DNA from: Blastomonas sp. SL216 | GTDB lineage: Bacteria; Pseudomonadota; Alphaproteobacteria; Sphingomonadales; Sphingomonadaceae | DNA: 64,000 nucleotides | Direction: 5' to 3' | NCBI GenBank assembly: GCA_026625625.1 | Contig: CP113055.1 | Location: 1,056,501-1,120,500, forward strand | Translations under genes and position numbers: made by a program | The notes under the pieces: generated by a model | Databases searched by the model: none | What the model was told of the DNA's origin: nothing | Seen by the model: only the letters and a program-made list of their open reading frames with translations | Shown here: positions 26,706 through 36,444 of the stretch, one piece after another | Layout: each line of letters starts with the position of its first letter | Position numbering within the stretch: the first letter of the stretch is position 1

Positions 26706-28192
26706 CAGATTGCCGCAGCGCGCAGCCCCAGAAACTGTGCCAGGCGGCGGTGGCGGCGTTCGACCACCTCGCCCATCAGCGCCCGCTCCCCTGGTTCCAG
26801 CACCAGCTCGAGCGTATCGGCGGTGCGTCGCAGCCGCGATCGGCGCAGCACATCGTGCGTCCCTGCCGCAAGCCGCTGGGCCAGGCGCATGGCCAGCCCC
26901 CAACCGATCGCGCGGTTCAGCATCGCTTCGGATGCCACATGCCGATCCAGCGGGAAAGGCCGCGGACCGCCGCCGAAATTGGTGTACAGTGCCTGCCCGA
27001 TCATCGAGCGTCCGACCACGTCGATCCCCACCCAATTGCCGTGCAGGGCGATCTCCAGCCCGCGCTCGGCCCGGAAATCGGGGCTGGCTTGCCACGCGAC
27101 GTCGGACAGATGGCAGGCGGCCATCAGCCAGCGCTGCCATTCCACCGGGTCATCGGCAAAGACCGGTGCAATCCAGTCGAACAAGGGCCTGGCGTCCTCG
27201 CCAAAGCGCGACTGCAGCTGGCCAAAGCGATCGGTCGCGACCAGCAGCGGATCGCGCTGACGTACGTCCTCGTCCATCCGCGCATAAAGCAGGCCTTCAC
27301 GCAGGCCGAAGGACGAAATGACAAAGGCGCTGGGCTGCAGATGGTCGCGCATCATCCGCAACAGCGCGATCGCATCGGGCAAAGTCTCGATACGCGACGG
27401 CGCGAGCCCCGTCGCCTGGCGCAGCGCATCCTTGTCCATGCTGCGGAACCCGGCGAGCACCTTTTCGGGCCGCGTGACATCCATCTGATACTGGTGGAGC
27501 ACCTTGAGCGGATAGGCGGTCAGATGCATGTCGAGCCGACCGAACGCGCGCCACGACCCGCCGACCAGATAGAAGGGCTTGCCCGGATGCGCGGCCAGCC
27601 AGGGGTAAGCCGACACCATCTGCTTGAACGTGCGGCTCAGCGCCGCCGAATCGCCGCGCCGGATCGCCGCGGCGCGCAGCACGCCGAGCGGCAGCGTAGC
27701 GGTTTCCAGCACCTCGCCACCGGCGATAAGCGCGAGGTCCAGGCTGCCGCCGCCCAGATCGCCGACAATGCCATCGGCTTCGGGTATCGCCGAGAGCACG
27801 CCCATGCCTGCGGTCCGCGCTTCATCGTCGCCCGACAGGATGGTGATATCCAGCCCCAGCGCCTCGACCTTGCGGGTGAATTCGTCGCCATTGCTGGCAT
27901 CGCGCACCGCCGCCGTGGCGACGCAGACGGTTTCGTCCACGTCCATCTCGCGCGCGACAATGCGGAAGCGTTCAAGCGCCTGGATCGCGCGCGCCATCGA
28001 CGGTGCATCGATCGCGCCGGTCTCTGCCAGCGACCGCCCCAGGCCCGCCATCACCTTCTCGTTGAAGATCAGCGCAGGGTTGCGCCGGGGGCCGGAAAAC
28101 ACCACCAGACGTACCGAGTTCGATCCGATATCGATGATCGCGGTGCGATAAAGGTGAACCGGCTGGTTCTGCTTGCGGACAAAGAAGTTCAT
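26705..28192 (-). CDS. ppx: Ppx/GppA family phosphatase (exopolyphosphatase)
   Basis: 495 residues. The N-terminal ASKHA-fold motifs are present: AIIDIGSNSVRLVVF (phosphate 1) and VGDLGGGSLDLALI (phosphate 2). These enzymes hydrolyse polyphosphate ends or pppGpp. The C-terminal part corresponds to an HD-like helical domain. Being 13 bases downstream of ppk1 it likely acts on polyphosphate. The start ATG 28192 (MNFFVRKQN) is preferred over frames running back into ppk1. Confidence 0.9.
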   Translation of the reverse strand: MNFFVRKQNQPVHLYRTAIIDIGSNSVRLVVFSGPRRNPALIFNEKVMAGLGRSLAETGAIDAPSMARAIQALERFRIVAREMDVDETVCVATAAVRDASNGDEFTRKVEALGLDITILSGDDEARTAGMGVLSAIPEADGIVGDLGGGSLDLALIAGGEVLETATLPLGVLRAAAIRRGDSAALSRTFKQMVSAYPWLAAHPGKPFYLVGGSWRAFGRLDMHLTAYPLKVLHQYQMDVTRPEKVLAGFRSMDKDALRQATGLAPSRIETLPDAIALLRMMRDHLQPSAFVISSFGLREGLLYARMDEDVRQRDPLLVATDRFGQLQSRFGEDARPLFDWIAPVFADDPVEWQRWLMAACHLSDVAWQASPDFRAERGLEIALHGNWVGIDVVGRSMIGQALYTNFGGGPRPFPLDRHVASEAMLNRAIGWGLAMRLAQRLAAGTHDVLRRSRLRRTADTLELVLEPGERALMGEVVERRHRRLAQFLGLRAAAI

Positions 28193-28205
28193 GGGCCTTG
28201 GCCGT

Positions 28206-30374
28206 TCAATCCTCTTTCGCGGTGCGGCGGTGGAGGCTGAGCTTGGGCACATCCTCGCTGTTCTTCAGCGCTGTGCCGCGACCCGAAAGCGACGGGTTGG
28301 TCATGAAATAACGGTGAAGATTGAAAGGCTTGTCGGCCGCTTTTATCCGGCTGTATCGCCCTTGGCCGTCCAGTTCCCAGCTCTGTTCATTGTCGAGCAG
28401 ATTGGCCACCATCACCTGTTCGAGCACCTGGTCGTGCACCGTCGGATTCTCGATCGGCAGCATGTATTCGACGCGGCGGTCGAAATTGCGCGGCATCCAG
28501 TCAGCCGAGCTGATGAACACCTTCGCCTTGTCATTGGGCAGTGCATCGCCATTGCCGAACGCCCAGATGCGGCTGTGTTCCAGAAAACGCCCGACCACCG
28601 ACTTGACGCGGATATTGTCTGACAGCCCGGGCACGCCCGGCCGTAGGCAGCATATGCCGCGGATAATCAGCTCGATCTGCACCCCGGCACTGCTGGCGGC
28701 ATAGAGCTTTTCGATCATCGCCGGATCGACAAGCGAATTCATCTTCGCCCAGATCGCACCGGTGCGGCCTGCGCGGGCCTGATCCATCTCATGGTCGATC
28801 AGCGCGATCAGCTCCTGTCGCAGGTCGCGTGGCGACATCGACAGCAGCTCGAGCTGCTCGGGCTCGACATAGCCGGTGATATAGTTGAACAGCTGCGCCG
28901 CATCGCGTCCGGCACGCGGATCAGCGGTGAAGAAGCTCAAATCGGTGTAGATCCGCGCCGTGACCGGGTGGTAATTGCCGGTTCCGAAATGGCAATAGGT
29001 GCGAAAACCCTCGGGCTCTCGCCGCACGACCATCGATATCTTGGCGTGGGTCTTCCACTCGATAAAGCCGTAGACGACCTGCACGCCGGCCCGTTCGAGC
29101 GCGCTGGCCCAGAGCAGGTTCTGCTCCTCGTCGAAGCGCGCCTTCAGCTCGACCACGGCGGTCACCGACTTGCCAGCCTCTGCCGCCGCGATCAGCGCGT
29201 TGATCACCGCCGATTGCTTGCCCGCGCGGTACAGCGTCTGCTTGATCGCCACCACATCGGGGTCCTGCGCCGCCTGTTTCAGAAAGGCGATCACCACCTC
29301 GAAGCTCTCATACGGATGGTGGACGATGATGTCCTTGCTTCGGATCGCTGCGAAACAATCGCCGTTATGCTCCCGAATTCGTTCGGGAAACCGCGGAGTA
29401 TAGGCCGGGAATTTCAGGTCGGGCCGATCTTCGTCGACCAGGGCGGCCAGGTCGCCAATGCCCAGAAAGCCATCGTCCGACGATTTGGTGCCGCCTTCAT
29501 GCAGCAGGTTGTCGTCGAGCAGCTGCGCCAGCCCCTTGTCCATCAGCCGCGAGGTTTCGAGCCGGATCACCTGGCCCCGTCGCCGCCGCTTGAGTGCGGT
29601 GCGGAAATAGAGCACCAGATCCTCGGCCTCTTCCTCCACCTCGATATCGCTGTCGCGGATGATGCGGAACAGGCCTGATCCGCGCACGTCATAGCCAGGG
29701 AACAGCTTGTCGGCGAACGCGACGACAATCTTCTCCAGCGCGAGATATCGCCCTTGATCGCCCGAAATGCGCAGGAAGCGGGGCATGGTGGCGGGCAGCA
29801 TCACCAGTTCGCGCACCGTCTTGCCATCAGACCGCCGCTTGAGGTCGAAAATGAGGCTGAGGCCCTTGTTGGGAATGAACGGGAAAGGATGCGCCGGGTC
29901 CAATGCCTGCGGGGTCAGCACCGGGAAGATCTGCGTCACGAAATGCTCGCGCAGCCAGGCGCGGTCGGTCTGGCTCAGATCCTCGACATTGGCCTCGACG
30001 ACATCGCTGGCCGCCAGCTCGGTGCGCAGCTCGCTCCACACCCGCTGCTGCTGCGCGTTGAGCCGGTCGACTGCGCGCTCGATCGCGGCGAGTTGCTGCA
30101 CCGGGGTGCGCCCATCGGCAGAGCGTTCCTCGACATTCTCCGAAACCTGGCCGACCAGTCCGGCGACGCGAACCATGAAGAATTCATCGAGATTGTTGCC
30201 GGAAATCGACAGGAATCGTAGCCGTTCGAGCAAAGGATGCTTGGGATTGCACGCTTCTTCCAGAACGCGGTCGTTGAACCCGAGCCAGCTCAGTTCGCGA
30301 TTGAAATAGCGTCGCTCCGAATCGGATTGGCTTGCAGAAACTGCATCGATTTCAGTCGGTTGAGCCGCCATCAT
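28206..30374 (-). CDS. ppk1: Polyphosphate kinase 1
   Basis: 722 residues. It polymerises the gamma-phosphate of ATP into polyphosphate at the membrane. Family marks are RYFNRELSWLGFNDRVLEEA and NNLDEFFMVRVAGL at the N-terminus, the autophosphorylated His region YCHFGTGNYHP, and the second conserved His in GRFLEHSRIWAFG. The start is ATG 30374 or 30371, overlapping hdaA by about 20 bases. The order hdaA-ppk1-ppx makes one probable operon. Confidence 0.96.
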   Translation of the reverse strand: MMAAQPTEIDAVSASQSDSERRYFNRELSWLGFNDRVLEEACNPKHPLLERLRFLSISGNNLDEFFMVRVAGLVGQVSENVEERSADGRTPVQQLAAIERAVDRLNAQQQRVWSELRTELAASDVVEANVEDLSQTDRAWLREHFVTQIFPVLTPQALDPAHPFPFIPNKGLSLIFDLKRRSDGKTVRELVMLPATMPRFLRISGDQGRYLALEKIVVAFADKLFPGYDVRGSGLFRIIRDSDIEVEEEAEDLVLYFRTALKRRRRGQVIRLETSRLMDKGLAQLLDDNLLHEGGTKSSDDGFLGIGDLAALVDEDRPDLKFPAYTPRFPERIREHNGDCFAAIRSKDIIVHHPYESFEVVIAFLKQAAQDPDVVAIKQTLYRAGKQSAVINALIAAAEAGKSVTAVVELKARFDEEQNLLWASALERAGVQVVYGFIEWKTHAKISMVVRREPEGFRTYCHFGTGNYHPVTARIYTDLSFFTADPRAGRDAAQLFNYITGYVEPEQLELLSMSPRDLRQELIALIDHEMDQARAGRTGAIWAKMNSLVDPAMIEKLYAASSAGVQIELIIRGICCLRPGVPGLSDNIRVKSVVGRFLEHSRIWAFGNGDALPNDKAKVFISSADWMPRNFDRRVEYMLPIENPTVHDQVLEQVMVANLLDNEQSWELDGQGRYSRIKAADKPFNLHRYFMTNPSLSGRGTALKNSEDVPKLSLHRRTAKED

Positions 30375-30972
30375 GTCCTGCCATTGTCGCCAGTGCCTCG
30401 CGCACCAGTCTTTGGCCGATTGGGCGCTGCATTGCCAGCGCCAACTCATCGATGCTGCGCGCCAGGGCGTGAATGGCGGGGTAGGACCGCTCCATGCGCA
30501 CGGCGGCGTAGCTGGCGAGCGAATCGGGAAAGGCCAGCCCTGCCCGCGCCAGCAGCTTCTGCAGCAGCAACGCCGCCATCTCCTCGTCCGGGGGCGGGAT
30601 TTCGATCAGCAGTGATGCTCCAAGACGCGAGAGCAGATCGGGCAGCGCAATGCCCCATTGCGACGGCGGTCGGCTGGCTGCGAACAGCACGGGCACGCCC
30701 TGTGTCTGCGCCCGGTTCCAGGCGTGGAACAGGGTCTCGTCGCTTTCGTCAGCGGCATTGTCGATGAACCCGCCGCCCGAGCCGCCGGCAAAGGCACGGC
30801 CGATCACGGTCTTGCCCGATCCGGGCGGGCCGACAAGGACGGCTGCACCGAACGGAAGCCGGGTCCAGTCGAACAGCCGGTCGATAGCCGCGCGGTTGGA
30901 TGCGGTGACCAGAAATTCGCTGTCACCGTCCGGTCCGGCTGCCGCGAAGGGCAGAGCGAACTGGCGCGTCAT
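30352..30972 (-). CDS. hdaA: DnaA-like regulatory ATPase HdaA
   Basis: 206 residues. It resembles Hda, which with the sliding clamp triggers DnaA-ATP hydrolysis after replication starts. The N-terminus has a clamp-binding-type hexapeptide QFALPF (residues 4-9). The Walker A is GPPGSGKT (48-55), with GGFIDNA as a Walker B-like strand. DnaA domain IV (DNA binding) is absent, as expected. It starts 2 bases after the upstream exported protein and overlaps ppk1. Confidence 0.85.
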   Translation of the reverse strand: MTRQFALPFAAAGPDGDSEFLVTASNRAAIDRLFDWTRLPFGAAVLVGPPGSGKTVIGRAFAGGSGGGFIDNAADESDETLFHAWNRAQTQGVPVLFAASRPPSQWGIALPDLLSRLGASLLIEIPPPDEEMAALLLQKLLARAGLAFPDSLASYAAVRMERSYPAIHALARSIDELALAMQRPIGQRLVREALATMAGHDGGSTD

Positions 30973-30974
30973 GA

Positions 30975-32243
30975 TTATCCCCCGCCGCCGGGCGCAGGCG
31001 CAGCGGCCGCAGCGCGCGAGATGCGCAGCACCCCTGCCCCCTGCTGGACACGATAGCCCCTTGCCTCCAGCGCGCCGCGCAGCGCGTCGATATCGATCTG
31101 CGCGTTGACCTGCATCACCGACGTCCCGCCAAGCGCCAGGCTTGCGGTGCTGGCCGAAGTGACGCCAGGAATGCTGCGGACCAGCCGCTCGCCAGCCTGA
31201 ACCGCTGCGACATCGGGCGTGTCGAACTGGATGGAGATGATCTGCGCACCGGTGGTCAGGCCACCAGATTCCACCGGCATGTCTTCAGCCACGGTGTCAT
31301 CGAGCATCTCCTCGACGATCTCGACCGGCTTTTCGATGATCAGCGACGAATCGGGCCTCAGCTCGCCGGAACGGACGGCACCGGCATAGATGCGGTCGAG
31401 CCGCCTGATGCCCTGATCGAGCATTGCGGCAAGTCCGTCGCTATTGCGGGCACGCAAGGTGAAGCTGCCCAGCAGGCGGCTGTCCGGACCGAAGCGCGCG
31501 GCAAAGCGCCCGGTAATCGGCCCGCCGGGATATTGCCGCTCGATATGCACCACCGGAACCACAACATCGGCCGCGCCGAACTGGTCGAGAATCAGGCGCC
31601 ACCAGGTCCGGCTGCGCCGCCCGGTCTGCGCGGCATTGACGAGCAGCGATTCTGCGCCCGATCCATAAGGCCGGATGTAATCGACGATGCTTTCTGCGGT
31701 CCGATACCGCGCCCAGGCGGCCTGCCAGGGCGTGCGATTCTCGAAGGTCTGGGCAGAACCGCCGCTGATATAGATGGGTACCACCAGCATCGGTGCGGAG
31801 CGCAGGATCGATCCGCTGACACCCAGAAGCTCACCGGCGCGCGCGCGGTCGAACAATACACCTAGTGTAGCAATATAACGGCGCGGGCCGATCTGTTCGT
31901 TTTCGACCACGATGGCGGAGACAATGCCGTCGAGCGCCGAATCGCTGAGTTTGGGCGCTGCGCCCGAGCGGTTCATCTGCGACCAGAGCTTTTGCCAGCC
32001 CTTGCGCTGGGCATCGCGCCAAGCATTGGAGCGCGCCTCGTCGGCGTTCTTGCCCGAGCCATCGACCTTGACCCCGCTCACTTCGAAATCGCCGCCGCTG
32101 GCAATGGGCGGAATGCCGCGATCGCCCTCGATCTGGGCATAGACCAGCGCGCCCACGCCAAGCAGCAGCGCGAACAGGGCGAAGGCGATCCAGACGCGGG
32201 ACAGAATCGGCGCCGGACGTTTCAAGGGGAGGCTGGTGGTCAA
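30975..32243 (-). CDS. Exported or membrane-anchored protein of unknown function upstream of hdaA
   Basis: 422 residues. One N-terminal membrane segment ([22 protein letters not shown]) suggests a signal anchor with the rest in the periplasm. A central region has [16 protein letters not shown] and [15 protein letters not shown]. The C-terminal 80 residues ([20 protein letters not shown] ... [10 protein letters not shown]) look like a ferredoxin-like alpha/beta fold of heavy-metal-domain shape but without CxxC. No function assigned. The gene is tightly linked to hdaA and divergent from purM. Confidence 0.65.
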   Translation of the reverse strand: MTTSLPLKRPAPILSRVWIAFALFALLLGVGALVYAQIEGDRGIPPIASGGDFEVSGVKVDGSGKNADEARSNAWRDAQRKGWQKLWSQMNRSGAAPKLSDSALDGIVSAIVVENEQIGPRRYIATLGVLFDRARAGELLGVSGSILRSAPMLVVPIYISGGSAQTFENRTPWQAAWARYRTAESIVDYIRPYGSGAESLLVNAAQTGRRSRTWWRLILDQFGAADVVVPVVHIERQYPGGPITGRFAARFGPDSRLLGSFTLRARNSDGLAAMLDQGIRRLDRIYAGAVRSGELRPDSSLIIEKPVEIVEEMLDDTVAEDMPVESGGLTTGAQIISIQFDTPDVAAVQAGERLVRSIPGVTSASTASLALGGTSVMQVNAQIDIDALRGALEARGYRVQQGAGVLRISRAAAAAPAPGGGG

Positions 32244-32374
32244 CGTATCCTAGCTTCAAACAACCGCGCAAAATTGAGCTGCTGGCCCCCTGCCCGTCTC
32301 CGGTGGCGGCGTGGCCGCTCTTTTGGCGACAATGGCGTGGAAATCCAAGCGAGAAGTCGCTAACCGCTCAGGCC

Positions 32375-33490
32375 ATGACTGACAAGACCGGCGATGCGCC
32401 AAATCCGACATCTTACAGCTATGCTCAGGCGGGCGTCTCGATTGCTGCGGGCAACGCCCTGGTCAAGGCGATCGGCCCGCTCGCCAAGGCCACCGCACGC
32501 CCGGGTGCCAATGCGGAGCTGGGCGGCTTCGGCGGCTTTTTCGACCTCAAGGCCGCCGGGTTTCGCGATCCGCTGCTGGTCGCGGCCAATGATGGTGTCG
32601 GTACCAAGGTGAAGCTGGCGATCGACCATGACCGGCATGACGCGATCGGCATCGATCTGGTCGCAATGTGCGTCAACGATCTGATCGTCCAAGGCGCCGA
32701 ACCTCTGTTTTTTCTCGATTATTTCGCAACCGGCAAGCTCGACACCGGCATTGCCGAACGCGTCGTCGCGGGCATTGCCGATGGCTGCAAGCTGGCCGGC
32801 TGCGCCCTGATCGGCGGCGAGACGGCCGAGATGCCGGGAATGTATGCGGCGGGCGATTATGACCTGGCGGGCTTCTGCGTCGGCGCCGTCGAGCGCGACG
32901 AGGTGCTGACCGGCGACCGGGTCAGGCCGGGCGATGTGCTGCTCGGCCTTGCCTCGTCGGGTGTCCATTCCAACGGCTATTCGCTGGTCCGCAGGCTGGC
33001 TGCCGACAAGGGTTGGAAGATGAACCGGCCTGCGCTGTTCGATCAGGAGATTTTACTTATCGACGCGCTGATCGCGCCCACGCGAATCTATGTCGCCTCG
33101 CTGCTTCCGGTGGTGAAATCGGGCCGTATCGCCGCAATGGCGCACATCACCGGCGGCGGCCTGCTGGAAAACATTCCGCGCGTGCTGCCCGATGGCGCGC
33201 ACGCGCATGTCGATGCCGATGCCTGGACGCAGACCCGGCTGATGGCGTTCCTGCAGGCACAGGGCAATATCGAGCCGGAAGAAATGGCGCGGACCTTCAA
33301 CTGCGGCATTGGCATGGTGCTGGTGGTGAAGGAGCAGGACGTCGTATCGGTCACCGCCGATCTGGAAGCGGCCGGCGAGACCGTCCATCGCATCGGCCGA
33401 ATCGAGCCAGGCGACAAGGGCTGCACCGTCAGCGGATCGACCGAGACCTGGAGCGCAAAGGCGGCCTGGAGCGCGACCCATGCGGGGTAA
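32375..33490 (+). CDS. purM: Phosphoribosylformylglycinamidine cyclo-ligase (AIR synthetase)
   Basis: 371 residues. It closes the imidazole ring in purine synthesis, using ATP. Conserved blocks are [58 protein letters not shown] and [13 protein letters not shown]. The start is ATG 32375 ([10 protein letters not shown]); upstream the frame is open but lacks support. The last 11 bases overlap purN, so the pair is coupled. Confidence 0.97.
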   Translation: MTDKTGDAPNPTSYSYAQAGVSIAAGNALVKAIGPLAKATARPGANAELGGFGGFFDLKAAGFRDPLLVAANDGVGTKVKLAIDHDRHDAIGIDLVAMCVNDLIVQGAEPLFFLDYFATGKLDTGIAERVVAGIADGCKLAGCALIGGETAEMPGMYAAGDYDLAGFCVGAVERDEVLTGDRVRPGDVLLGLASSGVHSNGYSLVRRLAADKGWKMNRPALFDQEILLIDALIAPTRIYVASLLPVVKSGRIAAMAHITGGGLLENIPRVLPDGAHAHVDADAWTQTRLMAFLQAQGNIEPEEMARTFNCGIGMVLVVKEQDVVSVTADLEAAGETVHRIGRIEPGDKGCTVSGSTETWSAKAAWSATHAG

Positions 33491-34445
33491 GGCCCGTGTC
33501 GCCATCCTGATCTCGGGCGGCGGCACAAATATGGCCGCGCTGCTTTATGCGTCGCGTGCGCCCTCCTGCCCCTATGAGGTGGTGCTGGTTGCCTCGAACA
33601 ATCCCGATGCCGGCGGTCTGACACTGGCCGAGGCCGAAGGCGTGCCGACCTTTGCCCTGTCGCACAAGGGCATGGACCGCGAGAGCCATGATGCGGCGAT
33701 GGACAGGGCCATCCGCGCCAGCGGCGCCGATCATGTCGCGCTGGCAGGCTATATGCGCATCCTGACCCCCGGTTTTGTGCGCGGCTGGGAGGGGCGGATG
33801 CTCAACATTCACCCCTCGCTTCTGCCCAAGTACAAGGGTCTGCACACGCACGAACGCGCCATCGAAGCTGGCGATCAGGTCGCCGGATGCAGCGTGCATC
33901 TGGTCACTGCAGAGCTCGATGACGGACCGGTGCTCGGCCAGACCGAGGTGGCCATCCTGCGCGGAGACACCGCCGACACATTGGCCGCACGCGTCCTGAT
34001 CGCCGAGCATCAGCTCTATGCGCGCACTCTGGCGGACTATGTCGCGCGCGAGAGCGATCCCGACTGGATCGTCGCCAAGGTGGGCGAGCTGGCGCTGGCG
34101 CTACCCGAAACCGATTCCCGCCCCTCGCACGGCGCACCCGGCTGGCGCGTGGGCGGCGAGAAAACCGGCAAATATTTCGCCTATGTCTCGGTCCACCATC
34201 ATGGCGAGGAAGCGATTGCCCTGCTGGTCAAGACCAGCGGCGCGGACGAGCAGGCCGCCCTGGTCGATCAGGACCCCGAGCTGTATTATCTGCCCAAATT
34301 CTACGCGCCCTCGGGCTGGATCGCGATCCGGCTGGATACAGGCCGCACCGATTGGGAGCATATCGCCGACTGGTTGCAGCGCAGCTGGCGCAGTGTCGCA
34401 CCCAAGCGGCTGACGAAGTTCATGGATATCGCTGCAGACTTCTAG
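33480..34445 (+). CDS. purN: PurN formyltransferase fused to a YjbR/MmcQ domain
   Basis: 321 residues, against about 200 for ordinary PurN. Residues 1-190 are glycinamide ribonucleotide formyltransferase: [11 protein letters not shown], catalytic Asn109 and His111 in [13 protein letters not shown], and Asp147 in [11 protein letters not shown]. Residues about 196-318 are a YjbR/MmcQ (DUF419) domain: [47 protein letters not shown] and a WRSVAPKRL end. The role of the second domain is unknown. One continuous frame joins both. Confidence 0.9.
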   Translation: MRGKARVAILISGGGTNMAALLYASRAPSCPYEVVLVASNNPDAGGLTLAEAEGVPTFALSHKGMDRESHDAAMDRAIRASGADHVALAGYMRILTPGFVRGWEGRMLNIHPSLLPKYKGLHTHERAIEAGDQVAGCSVHLVTAELDDGPVLGQTEVAILRGDTADTLAARVLIAEHQLYARTLADYVARESDPDWIVAKVGELALALPETDSRPSHGAPGWRVGGEKTGKYFAYVSVHHHGEEAIALLVKTSGADEQAALVDQDPELYYLPKFYAPSGWIAIRLDTGRTDWEHIADWLQRSWRSVAPKRLTKFMDIAADF

Positions 34446-34900
34446 CGTCGCCCTAGCCAGCGCAAAACCCGCCGTTTCAGGATTTTGGGCAACCATTCCA
34501 GTGCCATCGACACGCCGGTGCGGCGGCTCTCGACCCCCTCAAAGCGATATTGGCGCGGTTGGCTGTCCACGAAAATCTCGCGCGCAACAAATTGCGCCGG
34601 ATCGCGGAACAGACCTGCGGATATGGCGAGTTCGGGTCCATCGATCGGTCGATGGAAAATGTGGCTGCCGCACGTTCGGCAGAAGCCGCGTTCGGCAAAG
34701 CTGGAGGACCGGAACACCGCAAGATCGTCGCCTTCGACGTTTGCTTCCGGAACCTGCAGCGCCATCCAGGGTCCGCTCGTCCAGGCCCTGCAGATATGGC
34801 AGTGACACACGCCCACGTCATGCACCGGGCGTGGCAGAGTGACCCGGACGCCGCCGCAAAGACAGCGCCCGGTGACACCATTTTCCGTATCAGCCGACAA
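34442..34900 (-). CDS. GFA family zinc-binding protein
   Basis: About 152 residues of the glutathione-dependent formaldehyde-activating (GFA/Mss4-like) fold. Zinc-binding Cys motifs are [20 protein letters not shown] and [13 protein letters not shown]. Members have diverse or unknown roles, and the S-hydroxymethylglutathione synthase label is doubtful in general. The likely start is TTG 34900, overlapping the ndk stop by 11 bases; no in-frame ATG lies close to the GRCLCGG block. Confidence 0.85.
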   Translation of the reverse strand: MSADTENGVTGRCLCGGVRVTLPRPVHDVGVCHCHICRAWTSGPWMALQVPEANVEGDDLAVFRSSSFAERGFCRTCGSHIFHRPIDGPELAISAGLFRDPAQFVAREIFVDSQPRQYRFEGVESRRTGVSMALEWLPKILKRRVLRWLGRR

Positions 34901-35312
34901 TTTCTTCCGGCTTGAAGAAGTATGCGATCTCGATCGCGGCGTTCTCGTCGCTGTCCGATCCGTGCACCGAATTGGCTTCGATGCTCTCGGCCAGTTCCTT
35001 GCGGATGGTGCCGGGTTCGGCATTGGCGGGGTTGGTGGCGCCCATGATGTCGCGATTGCGCTGCATGGCGTTTTCGCCTTCCAGAACCTGAACGACGACG
35101 GGTCCGGAGATCATGAAGTCGACCAGTTCACCAAAGAAGGGACGCTCGCGGTGCACGGCGTAGAAGCCTTCGGCCTGTTCGCGGGTCATGTGGATGCGCT
35201 TGGAAGCGACGACGCGCAGGCCGGCTTCTTCCAGCATCTTGGTGACCGCACCGGTCAGGTTGCGACGGGTGGCGTCGGGCTTGATGATCGAAAAGGTCCG
35301 AGTGACGGCCAT
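34890..35312 (-). CDS. ndk: Nucleoside diphosphate kinase
   Basis: 140 residues. It balances nucleoside triphosphates through a phospho-His intermediate. [18 protein letters not shown] at the N-terminus and the active His in [16 protein letters not shown] are diagnostic. An AGGAG ribosome binding site precedes the ATG. A TATAAA-like -10 (minus strand, 35327-35332) lies about 15 bases before the start codon, so the leader would be very short. Confidence 0.97.
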   Translation of the reverse strand: MAVTRTFSIIKPDATRRNLTGAVTKMLEEAGLRVVASKRIHMTREQAEGFYAVHRERPFFGELVDFMISGPVVVQVLEGENAMQRNRDIMGATNPANAEPGTIRKELAESIEANSVHGSDSDENAAIEIAYFFKPEEIVG

Positions 35313-35435
35313 TGGGGTGCTCCTGCTTTATATGATGAGGTCTCGCGCACGTGCGGCACGATTCGCCGCCGCCCCTAGCGGGCTGCCTTGTGCGCTGCAA
35401 GAAAAACCGCCGTAGCGCCCTGCTTGCGGACCCGG

Positions 35436-35924
35436 TCAGCTGTCGCCGGCGATCAGCGTGATCGACGATCCCGCCTCTGCCGGCACCACCTGGAGCGAGA
35501 AGGTGCCGCTGTCCTTGGTGCCCGTGATGGCGCGCAGATCCTGCGTGGTGATCTCGCTTTCGATCTTGAAGCCCTTGCCCTCGACCGCCTTGCGATACCA
35601 GGCCAGCACCGCATCGGGCTTGGCCGCGCTTTCCATCACCACCATCGCCCCGGTCTTGCCATCGGAATTGCTGGCCATGGTCGAGACAACCTTGGCGCCC
35701 GGATAGAGCTGGAGCCCGAACGGCAGTTTCGCACTGTCACCATCGCTGCTGATATTGACGGTGGCAGACCCATCGGCGCTGGTGATCTTCACCTCGGACG
35801 CCTCGCCATCGCCTTCGCGCGTGACCTTTACCTCATTGCCCTCGGCATCGCTGTAGACGGTCTTCTCGCCGCCGCAGCCTGCCAACAGGGCAAGGGCCGC
35901 GATCGCTATCACAGAATTGCGCAT
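35436..35924 (-). CDS. Predicted lipoprotein of unknown function
   Basis: 162 residues with lipobox LLAGC after a hydrophobic N-terminus. The mature part is acidic, then ends in an alpha/beta segment (LQLYPGAKVVSTM, VLAWYRKAVEGKGFKIE) that looks like a small soluble domain. The family is not recognised with certainty. It lies between ndk and holC on the same strand. Confidence 0.7.
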   Translation of the reverse strand: MRNSVIAIAALALLAGCGGEKTVYSDAEGNEVKVTREGDGEASEVKITSADGSATVNISSDGDSAKLPFGLQLYPGAKVVSTMASNSDGKTGAMVVMESAAKPDAVLAWYRKAVEGKGFKIESEITTQDLRAITGTKDSGTFSLQVVPAEAGSSITLIAGDS

Positions 35925-35936
35925 TCCACCGTCTCC

Positions 35937-36404
35937 TTAAGGTTCGCGCGCATCCTGACGCTTGCCCGGGGTCTGTTCAACCCATTTGCCGCCGTCCTGC
36001 TTCCAATAATGCCGTTCCAGCCCGTCGCGTTCGCCCAGCGCGACCCAGGCCTTGCGCGCCCCTGCGATGGTAGCCTCGCCGAAAAGCAGGAAGACCCGAT
36101 CGAATTCGAGCGCCGCATCGCGCCAGACACCATCGGCGAGCGCAATGAAACGCGCGCCATTGGCGGGTTCGACCCGGTCAGCGAGCAGGATCGGCTGGAC
36201 CTGTGGGTTGGCCCCATCCAACGCGCCATGCGCCAGAAAGCTTTCGGGGCTGTGCGTCCAAAGTGCATGGCTCAGCGCCTCGCGCTGCCCCGCATCCTCG
36301 GACAGCACCAGCATACGCTGACCCAGCGCCAGCGTGCGTGCCGCCAGAGCGGGCAGAACCCGCTCGGCGGAATCGCGCGTCAGGTGGTAGAAATCGACCT
36401 GCAC
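35937..36404 (-). CDS. holC: DNA polymerase III chi subunit
   Basis: 155 residues, start GTG. HolC links the clamp loader to SSB. Recognisable are VDFYHLTRDSAERVLPALA at the N-terminus, the LWTHSPESFLAHG motif, and a C-terminal YWKQDGGKWVEQ segment seen in alphaproteobacterial chi. It follows pepA on the same strand, a frequent neighbourhood (pepA-holC). Confidence 0.9.
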   Translation of the reverse strand: MQVDFYHLTRDSAERVLPALAARTLALGQRMLVLSEDAGQREALSHALWTHSPESFLAHGALDGANPQVQPILLADRVEPANGARFIALADGVWRDAALEFDRVFLLFGEATIAGARKAWVALGERDGLERHYWKQDGGKWVEQTPGKRQDAREP

Positions 36405-36444
36405 GGTAATCTACGCCTCGCCAGCACGAGGGGAAAAGCTCAGA

